Notes: generated by a model not told the origin, from the sequence alone. A stretch of 15,988 nucleotides of DNA from Flavobacteriales bacterium (GCA_007129985.1 SKUL01000057.1:1-15988), one strand, 5' to 3'; counted from the stretch's first letter, positions 6,398 to 14,599 are shown. Numbers and translations are program-made.

Positions 6398-7602
6398 ATC
6401 AAGCATACATAGTTGACGGTGTTCGCACACCGATAGGAAATTTTGGTGGCACCCTCGCTCCGGTTCGAGCCGACGACCTGGCTGCTCACCCGTTGCGCGC
6501 ATTGATGGCTCGCAATTCTCAACTGGATCCGACAGCCATTGAAGATGTGATTCTGGGCTGTGCCAATCAGGCCGGCGAAGACAACCGAAATGTAGCACGC
6601 ATGGCGCTCCTGCTCGCGGGTTTGCCGTGGTCTGTTCCCGGTGAAACGGTAAACAGATTGTGTTCTTCAGGAATGGCCGCTGCTATGAATGCTGCGCATG
6701 CCATTGCTGTTGGAAACGGATCGCTTTTCGTGGCCGGTGGTGTGGAACACATGACACGCGGACCGTGGGTGATTTCGAAGGCCTCCGCTCCTTTTGGGCG
6801 TGATTCGCAGATGTTCGACACGAGTTTCGGGTGGCGCTTTATCAATCCCAGAATGCAGGAGATGTACGGCACCGACGGCATGGGCGAAACAGCTGAAAAT
6901 CTGGTGGACATGTACCACATCAGCCGCGAAGACCAGGATCGTTTTGCGGCATGGTCGCATGAAAAAGCCACTGCTGCCCGCGAAAGCGGTCGCCTGGCCA
7001 TGGAAATTACCTCCGTAGAGATTCCAAGGAGAAAACAAGACCCGCTGATTTTTGAGCACGATGAGTTTATCAAGCCGGGCACCAGCATGGAAATTCTCGC
7101 CAGGTTGCGTCCAGCCTTTCGTCGCGAAGGCGGAACGGTGACTGCGGGTAATGCATCAGGATTGAATGATGGTGCAGCCACACTTCTGCTTGCATCGGAG
7201 CAAGGTTTGGGTGACCACAACCTCAAGCCCTTGGCGCGAATCGTTTCATCTGCCGTGGTGGGTGTTGAACCCCGCATTATGGGCATCGGACCGGTTGAAG
7301 CCAGTCGCAAAGCACTGAAGCGTGCTGGTCTAACACTCGACCAGATGCATATTATTGAACTCAACGAGGCATTTGCGGCTCAGTCGCTGGCCTGTACGCG
7401 TCAACTAGGATTGGACGATCGCGATGAGCGCATCAACCCCAACGGAGGGGCCATTGCGTTGGGACACCCGCTGGGAATGACCGGTGCGCGTTTATTACTC
7501 ACTGCAGCTCTTCAGTTACGCGAAACAGGCAAACGTTACGCGCTGTGTACGCTGTGTATCGGAGTGGGGCAAGGCTACGCCGTGGTACTGGAGCGCGCTT
7601 AA
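6394..7602 (+). CDS. paaJ: PaaJ, 3-oxoadipyl-CoA thiolase
   Basis: This 402-residue degradative thiolase is expected to split 3-oxoadipyl-CoA into acetyl-CoA and succinyl-CoA, and possibly to act earlier on the dehydro form. The full catalytic set is visible: nucleophile Cys90 in VNRLCSSGMAA, the LNEAFAAQS loop, His358 in GGAIALGHPLGMTGAR, and the second Cys388 in CIGVGQGYA. The CIGVGQG ending and HMTRGPW segment are typical of the PcaF/PaaJ group. Length is normal. It is the last gene of the four-gene operon and converges with the DUF4340 gene, with only 12 bases between them and no obvious terminator hairpin. PcaF of the protocatechuate pathway has the same activity; the neighbours decide for PaaJ. 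Confidence 0.93.
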   Translation: MNQAYIVDGVRTPIGNFGGTLAPVRADDLAAHPLRALMARNSQLDPTAIEDVILGCANQAGEDNRNVARMALLLAGLPWSVPGETVNRLCSSGMAAAMNAAHAIAVGNGSLFVAGGVEHMTRGPWVISKASAPFGRDSQMFDTSFGWRFINPRMQEMYGTDGMGETAENLVDMYHISREDQDRFAAWSHEKATAARESGRLAMEITSVEIPRRKQDPLIFEHDEFIKPGTSMEILARLRPAFRREGGTVTAGNASGLNDGAATLLLASEQGLGDHNLKPLARIVSSAVVGVEPRIMGIGPVEASRKALKRAGLTLDQMHIIELNEAFAAQSLACTRQLGLDDRDERINPNGGAIALGHPLGMTGARLLLTAALQLRETGKRYALCTLCIGVGQGYAVVLERA

Positions 7603-7614
7603 AGCATCTATTCC

Positions 7615-8589
7615 TCAAGGGAAAAAGAAATCCATCGGCGGGAAAAGCAGTTCGAGCAGCCGCTCGTTGTAGTCCAGAAAATAGGTTTCCGGGTTCATGC
7701 TGGAGTGAATAATAATCTGCCCGGATGGCGCTTCGTAGGCCCGTACAATCACTTCTTCGGCGTCTTTCATTTGGTATGCCACCTCAAACAAAGGCCCGGC
7801 TTCAGGACGATAGGCATCCGCAAAGTATGAATGCTTTGTGTCGAGCATGGCCATGGTGTATTGCAGGCGTGGTTCTTCAGGCATGAAAGCATTTTTATAC
7901 TTCCAAACATCGGGTTCCTCTATCTCAAAGGTATAGATGTGCTCGTCGGAGTAGCGAAACTCAATCTGCTCCAGTTCGCGGACGTCCAGCTTCAGGATGC
8001 GCTGGTTTCTCCACGTTGAAAACACCTGGTTGAAATTAGGCCCGAAGAAATTCTCTGCACTGTAAACCTGTTCTCCATCCGTTAGACGCACGTAAGTAAT
8101 GCCCCGCGAGCGATCGGGTGGCTCATCCGGACTTTTTCCTTTGCGGTTGTCGTAATATTGAAATGCTCCGATTTTAAAGTCAATGATAACTCCCTGGTTA
8201 CCGATGGCAATTACGCGCGTAGCCAACGAATCTTCCATTTCGAGTTCTGCCCATTGCTCTCGCGTGGTTCCTTTTAATCGGCTGGGGCGAAGTTTCTCCA
8301 ATTCCTCCAGCAAAATCTCTATCCGCCCTTCATGAAGCGGCATATTGGTGGTTCCTCGCATCACTCGCCATTCGTCGCCACTCAAAAAAATCACCACCTC
8401 GGCATGATTCTCAGACCGCGCATAAATCTTGAGCGTATGTATGTCTTGCACAGGAATTTTGGGGAACTGGTGCTGAAAAGTGTTCTCGCGATGTTCATCC
8501 AGCCACATGGTCAACATCCAGATGCCGGAGAGGGCTACCAGCAATGCCAGCATCCATAAAGTGGTATTTCGCGTATTACGGGCCATCAT
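7615..8589 (-). CDS. DUF4340 protein, partner of the GldG-like transporter
   Basis: The 324-residue protein has an N-terminal membrane anchor at about residues 10-29 followed by a large soluble, beta-rich region outside the membrane. DUF4340 proteins characteristically follow gldG-like genes, and this one overlaps the gldG-like stop by four bases (ATGA, with a second ATG immediately after). Their exact role is not known; the context suggests an extracytoplasmic accessory of the ABC complex. Segments such as IKIPVQD-like 'FPKIPVQDIHTLKIY' near 42-56, and 'GDEWRVMR' and 'NRKGKSPDEPPDR' further on, show the alternating strand pattern of the family. The C-terminus is unusually aromatic (LLFPPMDFFFP). 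It is the last gene of the operon. Confidence 0.8.
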   Translation of the reverse strand: MMARNTRNTTLWMLALLVALSGIWMLTMWLDEHRENTFQHQFPKIPVQDIHTLKIYARSENHAEVVIFLSGDEWRVMRGTTNMPLHEGRIEILLEELEKLRPSRLKGTTREQWAELEMEDSLATRVIAIGNQGVIIDFKIGAFQYYDNRKGKSPDEPPDRSRGITYVRLTDGEQVYSAENFFGPNFNQVFSTWRNQRILKLDVRELEQIEFRYSDEHIYTFEIEEPDVWKYKNAFMPEEPRLQYTMAMLDTKHSYFADAYRPEAGPLFEVAYQMKDAEEVIVRAYEAPSGQIIIHSSMNPETYFLDYNERLLELLFPPMDFFFP

Positions 8590-10112
8590 GAATTGGAGTA
8601 ATCGGCCTGCATTCTTTTTTTGCGAAGTGACCTGCGCTGCTGAAAACGAATGAGCCCTATCAGCAATACAATTCCCACCGGAAGCAGGAAATTTAAAAAC
8701 TTGAGCGTTGTGCGCGTGCCGTCTTCCATTGCGTCAATGGGTCGGCTTTGCACCATACGATTGCGCAGTTGCACCAAACCATCATCGTCGAGTAACCAAT
8801 CGACTGCATTCACAAAAAAGTTGATGTTGTCGGGCTGAAGTTGGCGAGCCTGTTCGCGGGGTCCGTTAACGGCAAAATCGCCATCAGTCATTACTACCAT
8901 TCGTGAGTAATGACCACGCAGAGCCCCCGAAAGAGAGGCTGCAACCGTGATGTGTTCACGCGTATAATCGGCTAGTGTCCACTGGCGTTGAACATCCAGC
9001 ACTTGCGGCAAAGGCAGCGCATGCGACTGCGCAGACGTATGTAACACGGGCTCGAAAATGAAAGCCGTGTCGCCTTCGTATTTCAATTCAGAGGGAAACT
9101 GAAACATTACTGCATCCAATCCACCTGAGATCGGACTTCCCTGAATGCCCTGCATCAATGGAAGGTATGGAAACGGAACATTGCTGGCATAAGTGAACAA
9201 ACCCTGCGTTTGTTGGAGCGTGAGGGCTCCGCAGCGGTTGTCTACCACCAGATTTTGCTCCACCACCATTCCATAACTTCTGAGCCAGTCTTTCATTCCT
9301 ATGTCGGAAGGTGTGGCCAGAAACTGCACAAAATCACCATCCACCGGGTTGAAAGCAACGAGCAATCGCCCGCCTTTGGAGATGTAATCGTCCAGAAAAT
9401 CAAAGTGCCACTGCGGAATGGAATCGGCGGGATTTACCCAAAGCATGGCGGGATACTGCTCAACCGAGGGTACCGTTCCGCCGGCAATCCAATAAGGCTG
9501 CACATCGTAAAGCACCGACATTTCCGCCATAACCTGAGCAAGTTCGGGCAAGGCAGGCTCTCCGTGGCCCTGAATGAACCCAAGGGTAGGTTTTTCCTGT
9601 ACCGCAAGTTTCTTAATGGCACTCGAGAGGGCGTATTCCATAGAGCCGTCGGGCGGAATAAAGGGAATCACTTCCATTTCTTCGCCCATTTCGACCGTGG
9701 CGCCGAGGTAGGCACGCATTTGCTTTTTGCGGTCTTTTTCGCGCACCTCAATCATCACAGGAGGCAGCCCCTTTTCGCCCGCTTCCTTTTCGAGTTCTTC
9801 AGATTCGTTTGGATTGATAAACTCGTACACGAGATTTCCGCGAGTAAGAGCAGAGTATTCTACCAGCATTTCTTTGAACTGGTTGCGGGCGCGAAGAAAA
9901 TCGGGGGGCAAATCCTCGCTGAAATAGGCCCTTACAGTAACCGGCTCCGGAAGGTCTTGCAAAATTCCTTTGGTAGCGTTACTCAGGGTGAATTGTTTAT
10001 TTTCACTCCAGTCGAAACGCGTATAAAACCGCGCAGAAAGGAGGTTCACCATCACCACGATGCCCACGACGAGCAACCAATTGACTGAAAAACGGGTGCT
10101 TCTCCGACTCAT
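8586..10112 (-). CDS. gldG: GldG-family ABC transporter auxiliary protein
   Basis: The 508-residue protein has a transmembrane helix near each end (about 11-27 and 467-487) with a large extracytoplasmic region between, the layout of GldG. Recognisable stretches are FYTRFDWSENKQFTLS (about 29-44), the strand-rich 'EPVTVRAYFSEDLPPDF' region, the GFIQGHGEPALPEL segment near 198-211, and GGRLLVAFNP near 250-259, within the gliding-associated auxiliary-transporter/IFT52-like domain. It should pair with the GldF-like permease and GldA-like ATPase. It is somewhat shorter than my recollection of the F. johnsoniae protein and is followed by a DUF4340 gene. That arrangement also occurs in non-gliding bacteria, so this may be a GldG-like paralogue rather than the motility protein itself. 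Four-base overlaps join it to both neighbours. Confidence 0.82.
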   Translation of the reverse strand: MSRRSTRFSVNWLLVVGIVVMVNLLSARFYTRFDWSENKQFTLSNATKGILQDLPEPVTVRAYFSEDLPPDFLRARNQFKEMLVEYSALTRGNLVYEFINPNESEELEKEAGEKGLPPVMIEVREKDRKKQMRAYLGATVEMGEEMEVIPFIPPDGSMEYALSSAIKKLAVQEKPTLGFIQGHGEPALPELAQVMAEMSVLYDVQPYWIAGGTVPSVEQYPAMLWVNPADSIPQWHFDFLDDYISKGGRLLVAFNPVDGDFVQFLATPSDIGMKDWLRSYGMVVEQNLVVDNRCGALTLQQTQGLFTYASNVPFPYLPLMQGIQGSPISGGLDAVMFQFPSELKYEGDTAFIFEPVLHTSAQSHALPLPQVLDVQRQWTLADYTREHITVAASLSGALRGHYSRMVVMTDGDFAVNGPREQARQLQPDNINFFVNAVDWLLDDDGLVQLRNRMVQSRPIDAMEDGTRTTLKFLNFLLPVGIVLLIGLIRFQQRRSLRKKRMQADYSNS

Positions 10113-10840
10113 GATTGTCCGCTAATTTTAATTCGGTTGATTTGCTGCTCAGCTAAATAAAGCCCGAGGAAAGCGATGGAAACGAAATAGATAATGTTGC
10201 GAGTATCTACCACACCGCGCGCAATACCCTCAAAATGATTGGACATATTGAGGTAGAAGAAAACCTGCCCCGCCGTTCCGGTGAGGTTTTGAGACAACAC
10301 ACCAAATACAATGTGAAAGCTGAGCCCGATGACCAATGCGATTAAAAACGCAACTACCTGATTGGAAGTAAGACTACTTGCAAAAATGCCCACTCCAATG
10401 TACGATGCGCTCATCAGCAGAAGGCCAAGGTAGCCGCCAATGATCTGGCCCGTATCCGGATTCCCGATGTAATACAGTGTAATGATGTAAGGCAGAGTAC
10501 AGAGGAGTGCTACGGCAATGAGAAACCAAGCTCCGAGGAATTTGCCCAGCACCCATTGCCGCTGATTGAGGGCCTTGGTGAGCATAAGCTCTAGGGTACC
10601 GCTTTTGCGCTCTTCGGCAATGAGGCGCATGGTGAGTGCGGGAATGAAGAAGAACAGCGTCCAGTATGCAATGGCGAAGAACACGCTGAGACTGGCTTGA
10701 CCAACAAGGAAAATATCGCTGCCGTAAATCCATGTAAAGAACCCGCTGAATCCCAAAAAAAGCACCAGCATAACGTAGGCCACGAGCGAGTCGAAGTAGG
10801 ATGCGATTTCGCGGCGGGCTATGGTAAGTGTTGTTCTCAT
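10109..10840 (-). CDS. gldF: GldF-like ABC-2 permease
   Basis: This 243-residue integral membrane protein has six predicted helices, at roughly 18-38, 50-72, 102-124, 134-155, 162-183 and 217-236, typical of an ABC-2 type permease. Between helices 2 and 3 lies the cytoplasmic coupling stretch RLIAEERKSGTLELML (about 72-87), a hallmark of this permease class where the ATPase docks. The N-terminal 'IARREIASYFDSLVAYV' is the usual amphipathic lead-in. The substrate is unknown. It starts nine bases after the ATPase gene stop and its own stop overlaps the gldG-like start. The name GldF rests on the GldA- and GldG-like neighbours. Confidence 0.83.
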   Translation of the reverse strand: MRTTLTIARREIASYFDSLVAYVMLVLFLGFSGFFTWIYGSDIFLVGQASLSVFFAIAYWTLFFFIPALTMRLIAEERKSGTLELMLTKALNQRQWVLGKFLGAWFLIAVALLCTLPYIITLYYIGNPDTGQIIGGYLGLLLMSASYIGVGIFASSLTSNQVVAFLIALVIGLSFHIVFGVLSQNLTGTAGQVFFYLNMSNHFEGIARGVVDTRNIIYFVSIAFLGLYLAEQQINRIKISGQS

Positions 10841-10849
10841 ATCTGCATA

Positions 10850-11776
10850 TTATAGGGTAAGTCCACGGAAAATATCTTCAAGGCTGGTCTCTGTGGGGCT
10901 CATTTCCACGATGTACCAACCTTTTGCTGCACAGGTTTTGGTAAGGTTTCGCGCGAAGGAATCCACATCTTCAACTTCCGTTTCCCAAAGGTTTGAAGCG
11001 GCATCGAGGGCAGAAACGCGACCGGTTTCGGGCCAGCTTTCGAAGGTTTGCGCAACGCTGCTCAAATCTTCTCCTCCCAGCCTCACGCGCACCATGTTTT
11101 TACCACTTGCCTGTTTTTTGAGCGAAGCAGCCGTACCATCGGCCACGATTTCACCGCGATTGATGATGAGGATGCGGTCGCAGGTAGCCTCCACTTCAGG
11201 GAGGATGTGCGTACTCAAAATTACGGTTTTCTCACGGCCCAGGTCTTTAATGAGTTTGCGGATTTCCACAATCTGATTCGGGTCGAGCCCGGTGGTAGGC
11301 TCATCCAGAATCAGCACTTCGGGATTGTGAATCATGGCTTGTGCGAGGCCCACACGCTGGCGATAGCCTTTGGAAAGCTCACCAATCTTTTTGTGCTTTT
11401 CGCGATTCAAACCACACACGCCCACCATCTCGCGAATGCGATTGCTCACCTCAGAAGAGGGAACACCTTGCACCCGCGCACAAAAGTCCAGGTAATCAAT
11501 CACCGGCATTTCTGTGTATAGCGGATTGTTTTCGGGCAAGTAGCCGATGTGTTTTCTGATTTCCGGGCCGTTGTTCAGCACTGACCACTCTCCCACCCGT
11601 ATATCGCCGCTTTCCACGTCCATACACTGGGTAATCATCTTCATGGTGGTGGTCTTTCCGGCTCCGTTCGGGCCCAAAAAACCGAGTACTTCTCCGGTGC
11701 GAACTTCAAAAGACAGGTCGCTTACTGCCTTTTGTATTCCATAGGTTTTCGAAACCCCATCTACCACTACGTTCAT
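10850..11776 (-). CDS. gldA: GldA-like ABC transporter ATP-binding protein
   Basis: This 308-residue ATPase energises the GldF/GldG-type membrane complex. Visible motifs are Walker A GPNGAGKTT at 35-43, the signature LSKGYRQRVG at 134-143, Walker B VLILDEP at 154-160, the D-loop GLDPNQ at 163-168 and the switch His190 in LSTHILPEVE. The Q-loop reads YLPENNPLY (Glu82 in place of Gln), which is the same as I recall for GldA of Flavobacterium. Residues after about 225 form a C-terminal extension like DUF4162. It is the first gene of the four-gene operon, 86 bases after the glycosylase gene. A near-consensus TACATTCG at 11817-11810 on the minus strand could be its own -7 element. A generic GldA-type ABC-2 exporter is the alternative. 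Confidence 0.87.
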   Translation of the reverse strand: MNVVVDGVSKTYGIQKAVSDLSFEVRTGEVLGFLGPNGAGKTTTMKMITQCMDVESGDIRVGEWSVLNNGPEIRKHIGYLPENNPLYTEMPVIDYLDFCARVQGVPSSEVSNRIREMVGVCGLNREKHKKIGELSKGYRQRVGLAQAMIHNPEVLILDEPTTGLDPNQIVEIRKLIKDLGREKTVILSTHILPEVEATCDRILIINRGEIVADGTAASLKKQASGKNMVRVRLGGEDLSSVAQTFESWPETGRVSALDAASNLWETEVEDVDSFARNLTKTCAAKGWYIVEMSPTETSLEDIFRGLTL

Positions 11777-11862
11777 GGCTTAAATGTCGGCTTTTTTTGT
11801 GGTTCACCGCGAATGTAAGAAGTCCGAAGCTTTCCATTGAAGAATGAACATGGTGCGATGTG

Positions 11863-12558
11863 TTAAAATTCGCTAAGCACCGACCCTAAGGTTTTGACGT
11901 ACTCTTCCACGTAAATGTGTCGCGTTTTGTACCTGTATTGCATTACCCAGCGCGGATGAGGGAGCGTGCCCAGTTTGCCGAAAAAGCCGTGTTCTGTGTT
12001 CAGCTTTTCCAAAAAACGACGGTTCTGCCCTTTGCCGACAGTAAAAGCCACATTCGTTTTCACATTAATTCCAACCTGCTTACGAATGCAGTCAATAATA
12101 AAAGGTGTGGTCGCTTCACGCAATTGCGGGGTATCGTAGTAATTCATGTTGATTCCTTTGTGCACAAAACCAATGGGGCACACTGAAGTAAAATGAAAAT
12201 GTGCAAAGAATCGCTCCAGACCGCCAAATGCGTCAATAACATCGTAAATAAAAACAGAAGAAGGCTCTGCTCTCTTGGGGTGTGGATTGGGTATGCCGCA
12301 AACATCCTGCAAGCGCACCGGATCCGTAAATCCTATTCCCGTTAACCCAGCGCCCAATCTGCCCGGATTGATGCCAAAAAGTAGTACACGCGGCTTATTA
12401 TCATTGTAGTATCGCTGATAAAAAGTTGTCATTCCATCGCGTACTTGCGCCTTTTGGAATGGTAGAAGAGGCTCCACTCCATCGGGCAAAGAAGGAACTT
12501 CCAAAGTGTCGTAAAAGGCAAGCATTTGCGCGCCAAAGGTTTTTGTTGAATGTTTCAT
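11863..12558 (-). CDS. SMUG-like uracil-DNA glycosylase family protein (DUF4918)
   Basis: The 231-residue protein has the two active-site motifs of the uracil-DNA glycosylase superfamily in SMUG form. Motif 1 is FGINPGRLGAGLTGIGF at 61-77, with the Asn64 that activates water in SMUG enzymes. Motif 2 is LPHPRWVMQYR at 199-209, with His201 in the place of the conserved base-flipping/leaving-group His and an Arg-Trp wedge region. It should excise uracil or oxidised uracils from DNA. Length matches the DUF4918 group common in Bacteroidota. It begins shortly after the intrinsic terminator of the H1-like gene, so it needs its own promoter, which I could not identify with confidence. It runs in the same direction as gldA but its function is unrelated. 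Confidence 0.82.
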   Translation of the reverse strand: MKHSTKTFGAQMLAFYDTLEVPSLPDGVEPLLPFQKAQVRDGMTTFYQRYYNDNKPRVLLFGINPGRLGAGLTGIGFTDPVRLQDVCGIPNPHPKRAEPSSVFIYDVIDAFGGLERFFAHFHFTSVCPIGFVHKGINMNYYDTPQLREATTPFIIDCIRKQVGINVKTNVAFTVGKGQNRRFLEKLNTEHGFFGKLGTLPHPRWVMQYRYKTRHIYVEEYVKTLGSVLSEF

Positions 12559-12577
12559 TGCAAATTACAGAGGGGAT

Positions 12578-12604
12578 AAAAAAAAGCCGCACGATGGCGG
12601 CTTT
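12578..12604 (-). terminator. Rho-independent terminator after the H1-like gene
   Basis: On the minus strand an 8-pair stem AAAGCCGC / GCGGCTTT (12604-12597 with 12590-12583) closes a 6-base loop and runs into eight consecutive T (12585-12578). It lies about 20 bases after the stop of the H1-like gene and directly before the glycosylase gene. This is the clearest intrinsic terminator in the window. Confidence 0.88.
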
Positions 12605-12623
12605 AATTTTGAGCGAATGGAGG

Positions 12624-13427
12624 TTACTTTTTGTCTTCGGAAGCACTTTCCTTTTTCGCAGCAGGTGCTGTTTTCACTGAACCAGCTTTGGCGCGGGTTG
12701 CTGTCTTTATACTACCTTCTTTGCTCGCAGCGGCACTTCCTTTCGGGCGACCTGGACCTCGGGTGGCAGCCGGTTTGGCCGCTGCAGGTTTCGGAGAAGA
12801 AGCTTTAGCAACTACAGGGTTGGTAGGTTTGGTAACTGCTTTCTTACGGCGGGGCTTACGTGGCTTCTCTTTGGGCGCAGTAACTTTCTTGCCGTACTCG
12901 GCCTTAATTTTACCGGGCGCTTCAAACCAGCTTTTCAATGCAACAAATTTAATACGACCACCTTTGGCAAAGGTATCAACACGGCCGCTGTTCTTACGTA
13001 GTCTGAAAGCACTGTTTATAATAGCGTTGGTCACCGACTGACGACGTTCTTCTTTCAATTTGAAATAGACCATGGCCTCTTCTACCAATTCTTCATAGGT
13101 AAGTGGTTTGTCAAGCTGCTGCAACCTCTTAAGGATAAATGCACCCCATATAGATTTTGGACCGCGTTTCTTTCCTTTGCTTGCTTTCGGGGCAGCAGCA
13201 CTTTCAGAGGCTGTACTCTCTTTATATTCAGTGGTTTTTGGTTTGGGTGCAGCGGTACTTATTGCCTGAGAACCACCTACAGATATCTGAATTTGCGTGG
13301 TGTTGTCGCCCAATTGATCGAGCACTCCTTTAATATGTTCCAGGCGCGAAAGAGTTTTTCGAAGTTCTTCGTGGTAGAAGTCGCGCATCATAGCTACCTC
13401 AGAATCTTTGAATTGGAAAGTTGCCAT
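12624..13427 (-). CDS. Histone-H1-like basic protein with winged helix and AT-hook
   Basis: I took the ATG at 13427 (MATFQFKDSEV), giving 267 residues. The open frame upstream overlaps the promoter. Three parts are visible. Residues 8-45 are a helical, probably oligomerising segment. Residues 85-168 are a compact helical domain (IWGAFILKRL, KPLTYEELVEEAM, QSVTNAIINSAFRL) that looks like a winged helix reminiscent of the HARE-HTH type. Residues 170-267 form a low-complexity Lys/Ala/Pro/Arg tail like eukaryotic H1, including an AT-hook, RGPGRPKGS at 223-231. It probably binds DNA as a nucleoid protein or regulator. It is monocistronic, with a strong Bacteroidota promoter and its own terminator, which suits an abundant protein. 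The family name is unknown to me. Confidence 0.8.
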   Translation of the reverse strand: MATFQFKDSEVAMMRDFYHEELRKTLSRLEHIKGVLDQLGDNTTQIQISVGGSQAISTAAPKPKTTEYKESTASESAAAPKASKGKKRGPKSIWGAFILKRLQQLDKPLTYEELVEEAMVYFKLKEERRQSVTNAIINSAFRLRKNSGRVDTFAKGGRIKFVALKSWFEAPGKIKAEYGKKVTAPKEKPRKPRRKKAVTKPTNPVVAKASSPKPAAAKPAATRGPGRPKGSAAASKEGSIKTATRAKAGSVKTAPAAKKESASEDKK

Positions 13428-13451
13428 TAGCTTTAATTTTTTTAGTTTGGG

Positions 13452-13485
13452 CAAATGTACAATAATTAAAACAATACGAACCAAA
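13452..13485 (-). promoter_or_regulatory. Bacteroidota-type promoter for the H1-like gene
   Basis: On the minus strand TTTG (13485-13482) is followed after 22 bases by TACATTTG (13459-13452), an exact TAnnTTTG match. The leader to the ATG at 13427 is about 20 bases and contains an A-rich stretch in place of a Shine-Dalgarno site. Confidence 0.6.
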
Positions 13486-13563
13486 CACGGCGCGATAAAA
13501 AATGTTCAACACCTCTAAAAAAGGCCGATTTCAGACGAGTTAACAGAGTTTTTGATTCGTTAT

Positions 13564-13593
13564 TTTGCATTAGACAATTGGTGATTATCTTTG
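13564..13593 (+). promoter_or_regulatory. Bacteroidota-type promoter for the PLP-enzyme gene
   Basis: TTTG (13564-13567) and TATCTTTG (13586-13593, exact TAnnTTTG) are separated by 18 bases. The ATG at 13628 follows after about 34 bases. This promoter is divergent from that of the H1-like gene, with about 80 bases between the two -33 elements. Confidence 0.6.
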
Positions 13594-13627
13594 GGCGAAA
13601 TTCCATATTTAATCGACGAAACAAAGT

Positions 13628-14590
13628 ATGCAACCCACCGAACTGCCCGGAAATGCTCAACTTCATCAGGCACAACAGCGTATCAAACCTTATGTATTTC
13701 GAACGCCATTGCTGCGTAACGACTGGCTCAATGAATGGGCAGGTGCCGACTTGTGGTTTAAGTGCGAAAACCTTCAGCGAGTTGGCGCTTTTAAGCCGCG
13801 TGGTGCTTTTAACGCCGTATTGCAATTATCGGACGAGGAAAAACAACACGGTGTGGGTACGCACAGCTCCGGCAACCACGCTCAGGCCTTGTCTCTGGTG
13901 GCAAAAACATTGGGGATAAAGGCTCACATTGTGATGCCTGAAAATAGTCCGACCAGCAAAATTGCGGGTGTCCGCGAATTGGGCGGAGAAATTACTTTTT
14001 GTGAGCCTACCGTAGAGGCACGCGAAAAAACCCTGAGGGAACTATTGGTTCAAACTGGAGCTACTTATATTCCGCCATACGACCACATGGACATTATTAC
14101 CGGACAATCAACAGCGGGGCTGGAAATCTTTGAAGAACTGCCGGATGTGGATAGTATCCTGGTTCCGTTAGGCGGTGGTGGTCTTTTGAGCGGAACAGCG
14201 CTGGCAGCTAAATACAACAAACCCAACTGCAAGGTTTATGGCGCGGAGCCATTGAATGTAAACGATGGTGCGCGCTCAATGAAAAGCGGTGAGCTTTGCA
14301 TCAATCCACCGGGGTCTGTTACCATGGCTGACGGTTTGCGCACCAACCTTGGTAGACTGCCGTTTGAAGTGATGAAATTGTTGGTTCACGATGTACTTAC
14401 TGCCCGCGAGGAAACCATTGCCATGGCCATGGAGTTGATTTGGCAACGACTGAAACTGGTTGTGGAGCCCTCCGGTGCGCTCGCATTGGCAGTATTTCAC
14501 GAACATCGGGACCTGTTTAAAGGTCAAAGAGTGGCCTTGATACTTTCTGGTGGTAATGTGGATTGGGATGCTGTACCCTTCCTCAAATAA
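13628..14590 (+). CDS. Serine racemase / threonine dehydratase-family PLP enzyme
   Basis: The 320-residue protein is a fold-type II PLP enzyme. The cofactor Lys is Lys56 in GAFKPRGAF. THSSGNHAQA at 78-87 holds the PLP-binding Asn83 and Ser81, the position of the re-face Ser in eukaryotic serine racemase. PLGGGGLLSG near 180-189 is the phosphate-binding loop, and ALILSGGNVDWD ends the fold. It lacks the C-terminal ACT regulatory domain of biosynthetic IlvA. It resembles the serine racemase and L-threo-3-hydroxyaspartate ammonia-lyase branch along its length, for example 'TIADG'-like 'TMADG' and 'RLKLVVEPSGA'. Likely reactions are Ser/Thr dehydration or Ser racemisation, and sequence alone does not separate them. 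It is a single gene convergent with the M48 gene, nine bases apart. Confidence 0.87.
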   Translation: MQPTELPGNAQLHQAQQRIKPYVFRTPLLRNDWLNEWAGADLWFKCENLQRVGAFKPRGAFNAVLQLSDEEKQHGVGTHSSGNHAQALSLVAKTLGIKAHIVMPENSPTSKIAGVRELGGEITFCEPTVEAREKTLRELLVQTGATYIPPYDHMDIITGQSTAGLEIFEELPDVDSILVPLGGGGLLSGTALAAKYNKPNCKVYGAEPLNVNDGARSMKSGELCINPPGSVTMADGLRTNLGRLPFEVMKLLVHDVLTAREETIAMAMELIWQRLKLVVEPSGALALAVFHEHRDLFKGQRVALILSGGNVDWDAVPFLK

Positions 14591-14599
14591 ACAGAACTA

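Noticed and set aside
6567..7364. Long minus-strand open frame (265 codons) opposite paaJ
   Set aside because: The plus strand has all thiolase motifs in frame; the opposite frame is Ser/Arg/Pro-rich and has no domain.
7603..7614. Bidirectional terminator between convergent paaJ and the DUF4340 gene
   Set aside because: The 12-base gap holds no inverted repeat or T-run.
9210..10088. Long plus-strand open frame (292 codons) opposite the gldG-like gene
   Set aside because: It is His/Phe/Gly-rich with no recognisable domain, while the opposite strand encodes a full GldG-like protein; it is an antisense shadow.
12561..12567. TAATTTG as -7 element for the SMUG-like gene
   Set aside because: It has one base fewer than the consensus spacing and ends two bases before the ATG, so transcription would start inside the gene.
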